Source: Actinomadura atramentaria DSM 43919 (GTDB taxonomy: Bacteria > Actinomycetota > Actinomycetes > Streptosporangiales > Streptosporangiaceae). From it: 64,000 nt of DNA. The notes under the pieces were generated by a model. That model was not told the DNA's origin. It was given only the letters and a program-made list of their open reading frames with translations, and did not search any database. The DNA lies in the NCBI RefSeq assembly GCF_000381885.1, contig NZ_KB907212.1, positions 62,001 through 126,000 of the forward strand, in the 5' to 3' direction. Numbering within the stretch: the stretch's first letter is position 1; each line of letters opens with the position of its first letter. Made by a program: the position numbers and the translations under genes. Positions 41,994 through 50,614 of this stretch are shown here, piece by piece.

Positions 41994-42569
41994 TCAGTTC
42001 TTGCGGGGGGAGAGGGTGTAGCTGAAGGAGATCAGGAAGTCGATCGCGAGGATTACTGACCAGGGGGCCATGACGGTCCAGGCGCCTTTGGCGCGGGTCG
42101 GGTCGCCGGCCAGGAGGGTGAAGAGGGCCAGGACCGCCGCCGCGATCGTGTAGGCGAGCAGGTGGCGGTACCACTGGGTGCGTTCGCGGGCGGCGTGGGC
42201 TCGGCCGGTGCGGGGCGGGCGCGTGGGGGGCGGGCCGTGGTGGAGGCGGTGGGCGACGCGCTCGTCGGCCCAGCGGATCATCTGCGGGCCGAACACGAGG
42301 GACGTTCCGAGGTAGACGGCGGCCAGGCCGTGGGCGGGTTCGGCGGTCGCGCCGCCGCGGAGGTCCGCGACGGACGCCGCGAGCAGGACGACGTCGGCGG
42401 CGGGCACGCCGAGGAGCAGGACGCGGCTCAGGCCCGACGCGCGCAGGGCGTAGCGGGCGAGGAGCCCCAGGGCGAGCAGCACCCAGAACGCGATCTCGCA
42501 CCCGACGATCACCACGATCACGGCGGCCTCCCAGACGTTCCAGCACGGTCGTGTGAAATAAATTAGCAC
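41994..42569 (-). CDS. Integral membrane protein, unknown function
   Basis: A 191-residue protein with about five membrane segments (VWEAAVIVVIVGCEIAFWVLLALG, LLLGVPAADVVLLAASVA, GLAAVYLGTSLVFG, LLAYTIAAAVLALFTLLAG, VMAPWSVILAIDFLISFSY) and a basic loop RLHHGPPPTRPPRTGRAHAARERTQW. I do not recognise a named family. GTG 42569 sits within a putative TetR operator; an internal GTG near 42520 is an alternative. It is divergent from the TetR gene and is probably its target. Confidence 0.75.
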   Translation of the reverse strand: MLIYFTRPCWNVWEAAVIVVIVGCEIAFWVLLALGLLARYALRASGLSRVLLLGVPAADVVLLAASVADLRGGATAEPAHGLAAVYLGTSLVFGPQMIRWADERVAHRLHHGPPPTRPPRTGRAHAARERTQWYRHLLAYTIAAAVLALFTLLAGDPTRAKGAWTVMAPWSVILAIDFLISFSYTLSPRKN

Positions 42570-42577
42570 GTCTGTGC
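42566..42577. promoter_or_regulatory. Short dyad between the membrane protein and TetR genes
   Basis: GCAC-GTCT-GTGC lies in the 20-bp gap shared by the two divergent genes, next to the AT-rich TAAATTA. A TetR repressor binding here would cover both starts. Small size makes this a weak call. Confidence 0.35.
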
Positions 42578-42589
42578 GAGAATGTCCCG

Positions 42590-43189
42590 GTGCCGAAGGT
42601 CGTCGATCACGCAGCCCGCCGCGCCGAACTCGCCGAAGCCGTCTGGCGCGTCATCGACCGCGACGGCGTGGACGCCGTCTCGATCCGGTCCGTGGCCGCC
42701 GAGGCGGGCTGGTCGTCCGGCGCGCTCCGCCACTACTTCGCGACCCGCGCCGAGCTGCTGGCGTTCGCGTGCGAGCAGGTCGTCGAGCGCGTCGCCGCCC
42801 GTATCGGGGGACGCGGCGGGACGGGCGCGCCGCGCGAGGCCGTCCGCGCGATCCTGCTGGAGACGATGCCGGTGGACGCGGCCCGCACGACCGAGGCGGC
42901 GGTCGCGTTCGCGTTCCTCGCGCTCGGCCGCGGCGACCCGGCCCTAGCGCGGGTGCAGCGCGCGCACTTCGACGGGATGGCCGGACTGTGCCGCGACCTC
43001 GTCGAAGGACTCGGCGCGGCCGGGCTGCTCGCCGCGGACGCCGCGCCGCCCGGCGTCCTCGCCGGACGCCTGCACGCACTGGTGGACGGCCTGTCCGTCC
43101 AGTGCCTGGCCGGACACCTGGAACCCGACGAGATGACCGGCCGCCTCGACGCCTACCTGGCCGAGATCATCCCCGAACCGGCACCCTGA
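42590..43189 (+). CDS. TetR-family transcriptional regulator
   Basis: A 199-residue TetR regulator. HTH: VDAVSIRSVAAEAGWSSGALRHYFATRAELLAFA. The C-terminal half (REAVRAILLETMPVDAARTTEAAVAFAFLAL) resembles the BetI/TetR_C group. It begins with GTG 42590 (MPKVVDHAARRAEL), 20 bp from a divergent membrane protein gene that it probably represses. The ligand is not predictable. Confidence 0.9.
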   Translation: MPKVVDHAARRAELAEAVWRVIDRDGVDAVSIRSVAAEAGWSSGALRHYFATRAELLAFACEQVVERVAARIGGRGGTGAPREAVRAILLETMPVDAARTTEAAVAFAFLALGRGDPALARVQRAHFDGMAGLCRDLVEGLGAAGLLAADAAPPGVLAGRLHALVDGLSVQCLAGHLEPDEMTGRLDAYLAEIIPEPAP

Positions 43190-43212
43190 ATACGACTCTC
43201 GGATACCGCTTT
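43188..43212. promoter_or_regulatory. NsrR-type operator upstream of nsrR
   Basis: The 25-base element GAAT-n4-CTCT-C-GGAT-n4-CTTT matches the hmp box at 43695-43719 at 18 of 25 positions and keeps its spacing. It lies 14 bp before the regulator's start, overlapping the end of the TetR gene, so NsrR probably limits its own synthesis. Confidence 0.65.
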
Positions 43213-43226
43213 GTAGGCTTTGTCCC

Positions 43227-43661
43227 GTGCGGTTGACGAAGTTCACCGACCTCGCCCTGCGGGCCGTCATGCGGCTCGCGGTCGTCGAGGAGGACCGGTC
43301 GTTGACGACCCGCGAGGTCGCCGACGCGCTCGACGTGCCCTACGCCCACATGGCCAAGGCGATCACCCGGCTGCGGCAGCTCGGCGTGCTCGACGCGCGG
43401 CGCGGGCGCGGCGGCGGGCTCGGGCTGACGCCGTCCGGCCGCACCGCGTCCGTCGGCTGGCTGGTCCGCCGCCTGGAGGGGGAGGAGGAGGTCGCCGCGT
43501 GCGAGGGGGACCCGCCCTGCCCGCTGCGCGGCGCCTGCCGGCTGCGGCACGCGCTGCGCGAGGCGCAGGAGGCGTTCTACGCGTCGCTCGACCCGCTCAC
43601 GGTGGCCGACCTGGTCGCCTCGCCCACCGGCCTGGTGCTGGTCGGGCTGTCCCGCCGCTGA
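43227..43661 (+). CDS. nsrR: Rrf2-family NO-sensing repressor NsrR
   Basis: A 144-residue Rrf2 regulator. The HTH is MRLTKFTDLALRAVMRLAVV...TTREVADALDVPYAHMAKAITRLRQLG, and the wing RRGRGGGLGL. Three cysteines in ACEGDPPCPLRGAC (about residues 92-105) match the Fe-S cluster site of NsrR, which nitric oxide destroys to release DNA. GTG 43227 gives the conserved N terminus. The flavohaemoglobin gene follows 70 bp later with a matching operator, the arrangement known from Streptomyces. Confidence 0.92.
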   Translation: MRLTKFTDLALRAVMRLAVVEEDRSLTTREVADALDVPYAHMAKAITRLRQLGVLDARRGRGGGLGLTPSGRTASVGWLVRRLEGEEEVAACEGDPPCPLRGACRLRHALREAQEAFYASLDPLTVADLVASPTGLVLVGLSRR

Positions 43662-43694
43662 TCCGTCCCCCGGTCCGAACCCCGACGATGCCTT

Positions 43695-43719
43695 AAATAC
43701 GCATCTTAGATACCAATTT
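43695..43719. promoter_or_regulatory. NsrR-type operator upstream of hmp
   Basis: A symmetric 25-base box AAAT-n4-ATCT-T-AGAT-n4-ATTT, close in form to the NsrR sites known upstream of Streptomyces coelicolor hmpA genes. It lies 11 bp before the hmp start, so the repressor would block transcription directly. Confidence 0.75.
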
Positions 43720-43730
43720 GAGGAGTGACG

Positions 43731-44924
43731 ATGCTCTCCCCCGAGGCCGCCCCCGTCGTCCAGGCGACGCTGCCCGTCGTCGGCGGCGCGATCGACGAGA
43801 TCGCCGCCGTGTTCTACCGCCGTCTGTTCACCGCCCGCCCCGAGCTGCTGCGCGACCTGTTCAACCGCGGCAACCAGGCCAACGGGGAGCAGCGCCGGGC
43901 GCTCGCCGGGTCCATCGCGGCGTTCGCGACGCTGCTCGTCGAACGCCCCGACGAGCGGCCGGACGCGATGCTCGCGCGCATCGCGGGCAAGCACGCGTCC
44001 CTCGGCGTCACCGCCGACCAGTACCCGGTCGTCCACGAGCACCTGTTCGCCGCGATCGGCGAAGTCCTCGGCGACGCCGTCACCCCGCAGGTCGCGGCGG
44101 CGTGGGACGAGGTCTACTGGCTCATGGCCAACGCGCTCATCGCGCTGGAGAACCGGCTGTACGCGGAGGCGGGCGTCGCGCCGGGCGACGTGTGGCGCAC
44201 GATGGAGGTCGCGGAGCGGCGCGAGGAGACGCCCGACGTCGCCTCGCTCGTCCTCCGCGAGCCAGACGGGACGCCGGTCCCGGCCGCGCGGCCCGGCCAG
44301 TACGTCAGCGTCCGCGTCGGGCTGCCCGACGGCGCGCGCCAGATCCGGCAGTACAGCCTGTCCTCGGTGCCCGGCGACACGGCCGCGTGGCGGATCACCG
44401 TCAAGCGCGTCCGCGACGGCGGCGGGCCGGACGGCGAGGTCTCGACCCGGCTGCACGAGCACGCGCGCCCCGGCGACCTGCTGGAGGTGTCGGTCCCGTT
44501 CGGCGACCTCGTCCTGGAGGACGGCGACCGCCCGCTGGTCCTCGCGTCCGCCGGGATCGGCGTCACCCCGATGATCTCGATGCTCGACCACCTCGCGGCG
44601 CACGGCGCGGACCGGCGCGTCATCGTCGTCCACGCCGACCGGTCGCCCGACCGGCACGCGCTGCGCGCCGACCAGCGGCGGCTCGTCCGCGCGCTACCCG
44701 GCGCGGAACTGCACCTGTGGTACGAGGACCCCGCGGACGAGCCCGACGCCGCGCCCGGCTACGCCGACCTGTCCCGGCTGGACGTCCCCGCCGACGCCGA
44801 CGCCTACCTGTGCGGGCCGCTGCCGTTCATGCGCAACGCCCGCGCCGACCTGCTGCGCCGCGGGCTGGCCCCCGCCGCGATCCGGTACGAGGTGTTCGGC
44901 CCCGACCTGTGGCTCGCGCGGTGA
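43731..44924 (+). CDS. hmp: Flavohaemoglobin, nitric oxide dioxygenase
   Basis: Hmp oxidises nitric oxide to nitrate with O2 and NAD(P)H. The 397-residue protein has the globin domain (VFYRRLFTARPELLRDLFN; proximal His in GKHASLGVTADQYPVVHEHL), then the FAD domain (RPGQYVSVRV, RQYSLSSVPG) and NAD domain (LVLASAGIGVTPMISML, YLCGPLPFM, YEVFGPDLW). ATG 43731 follows GAGGAGTG. It is under the NsrR box at 43695. The next membrane gene overlaps its stop (GTGA). Confidence 0.96.
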   Translation: MLSPEAAPVVQATLPVVGGAIDEIAAVFYRRLFTARPELLRDLFNRGNQANGEQRRALAGSIAAFATLLVERPDERPDAMLARIAGKHASLGVTADQYPVVHEHLFAAIGEVLGDAVTPQVAAAWDEVYWLMANALIALENRLYAEAGVAPGDVWRTMEVAERREETPDVASLVLREPDGTPVPAARPGQYVSVRVGLPDGARQIRQYSLSSVPGDTAAWRITVKRVRDGGGPDGEVSTRLHEHARPGDLLEVSVPFGDLVLEDGDRPLVLASAGIGVTPMISMLDHLAAHGADRRVIVVHADRSPDRHALRADQRRLVRALPGAELHLWYEDPADEPDAAPGYADLSRLDVPADADAYLCGPLPFMRNARADLLRRGLAPAAIRYEVFGPDLWLAR

Positions 44925-45346
44925 GCGCCGGGGCGTCCGTCGCCGTCGCGGCGGTGTTCGTGTGGTTCGGGATGGTCCTGGCGATCTCGTTCGTCGAGGC
45001 GCCGCTGAAGTTCCGCGCGCCGGGCGTGACCGTGCCGATCGGGCTGGGCATCGGGCGGCTGGTGTTCCGCGCGCTGAACCTGGCGGAGGCCGTCCTGGCG
45101 GTCGCGGTCGTCGTCGCGGTGGCGGCGTGGGGGCCGCCGGTCGCGGTGGCGGTGCTCACCGGCGTCGCGGCGGCCGTGCTCGCCGTGCAGCTCGGCGCGG
45201 TGCGGCCGGTGCTGAACCGCAGGTCGGACCGCGTCTTGGCCGGGGAGGACCCGCCGCGGTCCCGCGCGCACCTGGTCTACGTCGTGCTGGAGACGGTCAA
45301 GGCGGCGGTGCTGCTCGCGCTCGGCGTGGCGGTCCTCGCGTCCTGA
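44921..45346 (+). CDS. Small integral membrane protein co-transcribed with hmp
   Basis: A 141-residue protein with four hydrophobic spans: VAVAAVFVWFGMVLAISFVEAP, LNLAEAVLAVAVVVAVAAWG, VAVAVLTGVAAAVLAVQLGAV and VYVVLETVKAAVLLALGVAVL. A polar loop (RPVLNRRSDRVLAGEDPPRSRAH) joins the last two. I do not recognise the family with certainty. GTG 44921 overlaps the hmp stop by four bases, so it is translationally coupled and would be induced by nitric oxide together with hmp. Confidence 0.78.
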   Translation: MSAGASVAVAAVFVWFGMVLAISFVEAPLKFRAPGVTVPIGLGIGRLVFRALNLAEAVLAVAVVVAVAAWGPPVAVAVLTGVAAAVLAVQLGAVRPVLNRRSDRVLAGEDPPRSRAHLVYVVLETVKAAVLLALGVAVLAS

Positions 45347-45409
45347 CCGCTGGTGGCCCGGCGGCGTCCGCGCCGCCGGGCCGGCGGGCCGACACCGTAG
45401 ACTCCAAGG

Positions 45410-45715
45410 GTGATCTTCAAGGCGGTAGGTGACGGAAGGCCCTATCCCGACCACGGGCTCTCGTCGGGGGACTGGGCCCGCATTCCGCCGCGCCAGGTAC
45501 GGCTCGACCAGCTCATCAGCACCAAACGGGAACTCGACCTGCAGTCCCTGCTCGCCAAGGACTCGACGTTCTACGGCGACCTGTTCCCGCACGTCGTGCA
45601 GTGGCACGGCGACCTCTACCTGGAGGACGGGCTGCACCGCGCGCTGCGGGCCGCGCTGCACCAGCGGCTCGTGCTGCACGCCCGCGTCCTCGACCTGGAC
45701 GCGGTCGGGGGCTGA
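45410..45715 (+). CDS. Conserved actinobacterial protein with a ParB-like motif
   Basis: A 101-residue cytosolic protein: IPPRQVRLDQLISTKRELDL, FYGDLFPHVVQWHGDLYLEDG and LHRALRAALHQRLVLHARVLDL. The family is strongly conserved in actinobacteria. The DGxHR segment resembles the nucleotide-binding motif of ParB/sulfiredoxin folds, but its function is not established; some databases call it a VapB-like antitoxin without a toxin nearby. GTG 45410 begins the frame. Its stop (TGA 45713-45715) is directly adjacent to the end of the converging MFS gene at 45716. Confidence 0.8.
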   Translation: MIFKAVGDGRPYPDHGLSSGDWARIPPRQVRLDQLISTKRELDLQSLLAKDSTFYGDLFPHVVQWHGDLYLEDGLHRALRAALHQRLVLHARVLDLDAVGG

Positions 45716-47230
45716 TCAGGCCGTCCGGACGAGCCCGGGGCGCGCCGCCAGCAGCCCGAACACGATCTCGGGGACGACCAGCGCGAGCAGCAGGACGAGC
45801 GAGACCGTCCAGCCGCCCGTCGCGTCCCGCAGCACGCCGACCGCGAGCGGGCCGAACCCCGCGACGAGGTACCCGCCGGTCTGCGCCATCCCCGACAGCC
45901 GCGCGGCGACGGCCGGGCTCGGCGAGCGCAGGCTGAGCAGCGTGTACGCGAGCGGGAACGCGCTGCCGGTCGCGAGGCCGAGCAGCGCCACCCACGCCCA
46001 GCCGGCCTGCGGCGCGACGAGCAGCCCGGCGACGCCCGCGGCCATCGCCGCGCCGACCGCGACGACGACGGGCCGCTGGTCGCGCAGCCGCGCGGACAAT
46101 ACCGGCACGACGTACCCGAGCGGGATGCCGATGATCAGCATCGCGGACATCATCAGCCCGGCCGTCGCCGCGCTGACGCCGCCCTCCCGCATGATCTGCG
46201 GCATCCACGACATCAGCACGTAGAACATCAGCGACGCCAGGCCCATGAACGCCGCGACGCACCAGGCGAGCGGGCTGCGCAGCAGCGAGCCCTCGACCGG
46301 CTGTGGAACGTTCCCGGACGGGCGGCGGTCCTTCGCCCGCGCCGCCAGCGGCGCCCACACCAGCGCGGCGACCAGTGACGGCACCGCCCACACGGCCAGC
46401 GCGAGCCGCCAGCCGCCCGCGTCGTCCAGCGGGACGGCCAGCGCCGCCGCGAGCGCGCCGCTGCACGCCATCAGCATCATCGCGACGCCGGTCAGCGACC
46501 CGACGCGGTCGGGGAACGCGCGCTTGATGACGGCGGGCATCAGCACGTTGCCCATCGCGATGCCCGCGCCCGCCAGGACCGTCCCCGCGAACAGCGCCGC
46601 GCTCGCCGGGACGAGCCGCAGCGCGATCCCGGCCGTGATCAGCACGAGCGACCCGGCGATGGCCCGCTCCGTCCCGAACCGCCGCGAGGCGATCGGCGCG
46701 ACGGACGCGAACGCGCCGAGGCACAGCACCGGCAGCGTCGTGAGCACGCTCACCGCGACGCCGGACAGCCCGAACGCGACGCGCAGGTCCGCGAGCACCG
46801 GCGCGACGCCGGTGATCGCCGCCCGCAGGTTGACGGTCAGCAGGATCAGCCCGACGAGCGTCCACACCGAGGCGACCGCCCGCACCCGCCCGGACGGTCC
46901 CGCCCCGGCGCGCCCGGCGCCCGCGCCGGACTCCCGCGACACGACCGCAACCGCCGCCCCGCCGGACACGCCGCCCCGCCTCGCCCCGCCCGCCCGCGCA
47001 CCCCCCGACGCGGCCGTCGACCCGTTCACGGGCGCACGGCCGTGCGCGGCGGCCGAGCCGGTCGCGGACGGCCCGCCGGGCGCAAGCGCACCCCCCGACG
47101 CGGACGTCGACCCGGTTGCGGGCGCTGAGCCGGATGCGGGTGCAGGCGTGCGGTCGGGTGTGCTTTGGGTGGGGTGGGGGCGGGTGGAGTGGGCGCGGTG
47201 GCGGGTCTGGGCGTGGCGGGAGAGGGACAT
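45716..47230 (-). CDS. CynX/NimT-family MFS transporter with a long low-complexity N terminus
   Basis: A 504-residue protein with 12 membrane helices from about residue 115 (VWTLVGLILLTVNLRAAITGVAPVL). The family includes cyanate and nitroimidazole-related exporters; the substrate is unknown. The first 110 residues are Ala/Gly/Ser/Pro-rich with repeated GSAPATGST/ASGGA-like blocks and may be mostly untranslated, as internal GTG codons lie nearer the first helix. It follows a GntR regulator gene on the same strand after 75 bp, a common pair. Confidence 0.9.
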   Translation of the reverse strand: MSLSRHAQTRHRAHSTRPHPTQSTPDRTPAPASGSAPATGSTSASGGALAPGGPSATGSAAAHGRAPVNGSTAASGGARAGGARRGGVSGGAAVAVVSRESGAGAGRAGAGPSGRVRAVASVWTLVGLILLTVNLRAAITGVAPVLADLRVAFGLSGVAVSVLTTLPVLCLGAFASVAPIASRRFGTERAIAGSLVLITAGIALRLVPASAALFAGTVLAGAGIAMGNVLMPAVIKRAFPDRVGSLTGVAMMLMACSGALAAALAVPLDDAGGWRLALAVWAVPSLVAALVWAPLAARAKDRRPSGNVPQPVEGSLLRSPLAWCVAAFMGLASLMFYVLMSWMPQIMREGGVSAATAGLMMSAMLIIGIPLGYVVPVLSARLRDQRPVVVAVGAAMAAGVAGLLVAPQAGWAWVALLGLATGSAFPLAYTLLSLRSPSPAVAARLSGMAQTGGYLVAGFGPLAVGVLRDATGGWTVSLVLLLALVVPEIVFGLLAARPGLVRTA

Positions 47231-47305
47231 GGGCCTTGATCTGCGCCGTGGGGCGCGGTCGGGGACGGCTGGTTCAAGTGAAGGGGGATTTGCGCGGGCG
47301 CGCGG

Positions 47306-47986
47306 TCAGGTGCCGCGTTTGCCCACGGACCGCAGGATGTGGTCGAGGCACGCCTGGGCGGCGTTCGCTGCGGCGGCCGCGTCGCCGTCGCGCACGGCGT
47401 CGGCGATGGGCCCGTGCGGGACGTCGGCGTGGTCGAGTTCGACGCCGACCGCCCCGATGCTCTGCCGCAGCGCCGCGCTGAAGTCCAGGTAGAGATCGGT
47501 GAGCACCCGGTTGTGGGTGGCCTCGACGACGGCGGTGTGGAAGGCGAGGTCGGCGTCCACGAACGCGTCGTGGTCGCGGGCGGCCCACGCCAGGTCGCGG
47601 CGCGCGAGCGCGTCGGCGATGGCGGCGACGTCGGCGTCCGTGCGGCGCGCCGCGGCGAGCCGCGCGGCCTCGACCTCCAGGCCGCGCCGGACCTCCAGGA
47701 TCTCGATCAGCTCGGCCGTCTCCAGCCGCCGCCGGACCGCGCCGGACAGCTCGCTGGTGGCGATGACGTACGTGCCGTCGCCCTGGCGGCCTTCGAGGAG
47801 CCCGGCGTGGGTGAGGGCGCGGACGGCCTCGCGGACGGTGTTGCGGCCGACGCCGAGCTGCTCCGCCAGCACCGGCTCGGGCGGGATCTTGCCGCCGAGC
47901 GGCCACGCCGCCGACGCGATCTCGGCGCGGAGCTGGTCGATGACCTGCTCGACGAGCGACGATCGTCGCGCGGTCCGCAGCGTCAT
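47306..47986 (-). CDS. FadR-type GntR transcriptional regulator
   Basis: A 226-residue GntR regulator of the FadR group. The winged helix is VEQVIDQLRAEIASAAWPLGGKIPPEPVLAEQLGVGRNTVREAVRALTHAGLLEGRQGDGTYV; the C-terminal FCD domain has the metal residues in DHDAFVDADLAFHTAVVEATHN and DHADVPHGPIADAV. ATG 47986 has a strong GGGGAGG eight bases upstream. It probably controls the MFS transporter that follows. Confidence 0.92.
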   Translation of the reverse strand: MTLRTARRSSLVEQVIDQLRAEIASAAWPLGGKIPPEPVLAEQLGVGRNTVREAVRALTHAGLLEGRQGDGTYVIATSELSGAVRRRLETAELIEILEVRRGLEVEAARLAAARRTDADVAAIADALARRDLAWAARDHDAFVDADLAFHTAVVEATHNRVLTDLYLDFSAALRQSIGAVGVELDHADVPHGPIADAVRDGDAAAAANAAQACLDHILRSVGKRGT

Positions 47987-48118
47987 GACCCTCCCCTCGT
48001 CAGCCGAACACCCAGTCATCCCATGTTTGCACGACCAAAACAGAACAAACACCCGCACACAGGGTGACACTGCTCTCAACGCGACACCCCGCCGCCCGCG
48101 GGCGGCGGGGCGGAGACG

Positions 48119-49549
48119 TCAGACGACGGGCAGGTCGCAGTTGCTCGGCACGGGCCGCGTGGCCCGCAGCCCCGCCGCCTCCATCGCCCGCCGGTACGCG
48201 CCGGCCGCGGCGGCCGGGTCGCCCGCCGCCTCGAACAGCTCGCCCAGCTCCCGCCAGAGCGCCGCCGCCGGACGGCCGGCGGGCAGCGACTCGATCGGCC
48301 CGGTCGCCGCGCGCAGCACGACCAGCGCCGCCGCCGCGTCGCCGCGGACGATGCGCGCGCGGGCCAGCACGAGCCGCGCCTGGACGGTGGTGCGGACGCG
48401 CTCGGCGCCGTCCTCGCCCGGCCGGGGCGCGGGCGCGGCGGCGCGGTCGGGCGCGGCCAGGGCGCTGCCGGTGTCCAGGAACTCCTCCAGGACGCCGATC
48501 GCGTCGGTGACGTCCCCGGCGAGGACGAGCCCGCGGGCCCGCTCGATCGTCGCGTCCGCGGCCTCGGGGCCGGTCAGCGTCCCGGTCCCGGCCAGCAGGT
48601 CGAGCGCGGCGCGGGCGGCGCGGGGACCGGCGGCGGCGCGCGGCGCGCCCGGGTCGCGCGGCGCGGGCGGGGCGTCGTCGTCGAACGGGGGGACGCCGCG
48701 CAGCAGCGCCCGCGCGGCGGCGAGCCGCAGCCGGGCGTCGGCCCGGTCGGGCGTGCTGACGTCGCGGACGCCGAGCGCCTGGTCGGCGAAGTACAGCGCG
48801 TCGCCGATGGCCCCGTCCGCCAGGGCGCGGCGGCTGGCGCGCTGGTAGTGGACGCCGAGCGGCGCGTCGTCGGCCGGGGCCGCCAGCAGGCGGCGGCCGA
48901 GGGCGTGCGCGCGCACGACGTCGGACCGGTCGAGGTAGCCGGTGAGCAGGACGCGGCCCGCCTCGGCGTGCTCGGCGCCGACGGTGAGGCCGAGCGCGGC
49001 GAGCCGTTCCAGGGCGCGTTCGGCGAGCGCGATGGCCTGGCCGAGGTCGCCGACGGCGTGGTAGCAGCGGGCGAGCGCGATGACGGCGGGCAGCCGGCTG
49101 GCGCGGCCCGGGTCGCGGTCGGCCTGCTCGCGCAGGTCCTCGAAGAGGGCGATGGCCTCCTCGACGCGGCCGAGCTCCTCCAGCGCGCGGGCGCGGCCCC
49201 AGCGGGCGCGGGCGGTGAGGTCGGCGTCGTCGCCGCGGGCCAGGACGTCGGCGAAGGCGGCCTCGGCGGCCGCGGCGTCCCCGGCGAGCAGGGCGAGGTG
49301 CGCGTGGCGTTCACGCACCTCCAGATGGGCGCGCTGCTCGGGCTCGACGCCCTCGGCGAGGTACTCGGGGGTGCAGCCGAGGCGTTCGGCGAGCATGCGC
49401 AGGACGGTCGGGGTGGGAGTCCGCTTCCCGGACTCGATCAACGAGATGTAGCTGTCGGAGAGGTCGTGCCCGGCGAGCTGAGCCTGCGACAGGCGTCTGG
49501 TCAGCCGCAGGTTGCGGACGCGTTCTCCGACATTGCCTGGACCCGGCAT
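48119..49549 (-). CDS. XRE-family regulator with a TPR-like C-terminal domain
   Basis: A 476-residue protein. The N-terminal HTH is VGERVRNLRLTRRLSQAQLAGHDLSDSYISLIESGKRTPTPTVLRMLAERLG. The rest is TPR-like helices (about residues 80-470: for example AEAAFADVLARGDDADLTARARWGRAR and GDLGQAIALAERALERL), with a Pro-rich break near 290-320. This plan is like RRNPP-type peptide-binding regulators, but no cognate peptide gene was found. The downstream gene converges on another strand segment, so it may act elsewhere. Confidence 0.88.
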   Translation of the reverse strand: MPGPGNVGERVRNLRLTRRLSQAQLAGHDLSDSYISLIESGKRTPTPTVLRMLAERLGCTPEYLAEGVEPEQRAHLEVRERHAHLALLAGDAAAAEAAFADVLARGDDADLTARARWGRARALEELGRVEEAIALFEDLREQADRDPGRASRLPAVIALARCYHAVGDLGQAIALAERALERLAALGLTVGAEHAEAGRVLLTGYLDRSDVVRAHALGRRLLAAPADDAPLGVHYQRASRRALADGAIGDALYFADQALGVRDVSTPDRADARLRLAAARALLRGVPPFDDDAPPAPRDPGAPRAAAGPRAARAALDLLAGTGTLTGPEAADATIERARGLVLAGDVTDAIGVLEEFLDTGSALAAPDRAAAPAPRPGEDGAERVRTTVQARLVLARARIVRGDAAAALVVLRAATGPIESLPAGRPAAALWRELGELFEAAGDPAAAAGAYRRAMEAAGLRATRPVPSNCDLPVV

Positions 49550-49837
49550 GTGGACTCACTTAGCGGAAGTATTCAGGCGGCTGGGGTGCCGACATGATTG
49601 CACATAGCCGGTTTTCGCACATCGAAAGTCACGAAGCGGCACGAGATCAGATCACCCGTTCGGTCCCCGCCCGCCGTCGCTCGGCAGGTCGACGCGCGGC
49701 CGGAACGCCCGGCCGGACCGTTCGTCGTTCCGGTCCCGGCGCCCACGAAACCACGCTGTACCCGACATTATCGGACGTTCAACAGGAGACCAGCCACCAC
49801 GCCGGAATGCCGGGGGAACCGGTCGGCGGCGCCCGGC

Positions 49838-50371
49838 TCAATCGTCGGCGGTGGCGTTCTTGTTCGGGAAGATCATTTCGCAGACCTCCAGGTAGAGCTG
49901 TTCCGGATAGGGCAGGTATGGGACGCGGTCGAGCGCCTGGTCCTGACCCGCCGACTCCATGATGAACTCGCCGTAGCCGAGCATCCGGCCCGCCAGCGAG
50001 CGCTTGAACCCCATGTCGGTGACCTTGGCCAGCGGCATCATCGCGACGTTGCGCGTGATGAGCCCGGTGGTCAGCAGCATCCGCTGGTTGGTGATGACGA
50101 AGTAGTCCACCGACCACTCCGCGACGCGCCACACGAACCAGGCCAGCAGCGCCAGCCACGCCCACCAGATGTAGCTGATCGCGCCGCCCGCGCCCGCCCC
50201 GGCGCCGATGTTGCTGAGGACGCCCGCGACGATCAGCCCGCCGAGCACCAGCCCGACCGGCACCATGAGGACGGCCGGATGCCGCCGCACCGTGATCACC
50301 TGGGTCTCGTGCGGCAGCAGGTACTTGTTGACGGACGCGGGGGCGGAGTCGCCGGGGGTCACGAGTCGCAT
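49838..50371 (-). CDS. PH domain-containing membrane protein (bPH2/DUF304)
   Basis: A 177-residue protein with two membrane helices near residues 35-55 and 65-85 (VLMVPVGLVLGGLIVAGVLS; ISYIWWAWLALLAWFVW), followed by a bacterial PH-like domain: VDYFVITNQRMLLTTGLITRNVAMMPLAKVTDMGFKRSLAGRMLGYGEFIMESAGQDQAL. The family occurs at bacterial membranes; the role is unknown. A 49-codon gene ends ten bases upstream, so the two form an operon. Confidence 0.9.
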   Translation of the reverse strand: MRLVTPGDSAPASVNKYLLPHETQVITVRRHPAVLMVPVGLVLGGLIVAGVLSNIGAGAGAGGAISYIWWAWLALLAWFVWRVAEWSVDYFVITNQRMLLTTGLITRNVAMMPLAKVTDMGFKRSLAGRMLGYGEFIMESAGQDQALDRVPYLPYPEQLYLEVCEMIFPNKNATADD

Positions 50372-50381
50372 GGCGTCGTCC

Positions 50382-50531
50382 TCAGCCGAGTTCTTCCACG
50401 AAGGCGGCGACCGACCCGGCGGCCCTGGACAGCCCGCTCGCGGCGTCGTTCAGGGCCTGCGCCGCCTGGTCCGGCCGCCGCAGGACGGCGATGGCGACGA
50501 GGGCCGCGGCGGCCCACGTCAGGTACTTCAT
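50382..50531 (-). CDS. Small single-span membrane peptide
   Basis: A 49-residue frame beginning MKYLTWAAAALVAIAVLRRP, i.e. a short N-terminal membrane helix, then an amphipathic helix (DQAAQALNDAASGLSRAAGS) and the end VAAFVEELG. It lies ten bases upstream of the PH-domain gene, with GGAGGC before the start at 50531. It is probably a real small membrane protein or partner of the PH-domain protein. Confidence 0.6.
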   Translation of the reverse strand: MKYLTWAAAALVAIAVLRRPDQAAQALNDAASGLSRAAGSVAAFVEELG

Positions 50532-50614
50532 GGCGGGCACGTCTGCCTCCCGGAGCGCGATGACACAGACCCCTCGTCAGTCTCGCACAGCCGGGAGACG
50601 CCGCAAAGCGCCCG

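Noticed and set aside
34880-42000. An attR copy of the tRNA-Ser 3' end
   Set aside because: I looked for repeats of the T-arm/acceptor sequence (ttcgaatctcgtatcctccg) across the accessory region and found none, so island limits cannot be fixed.
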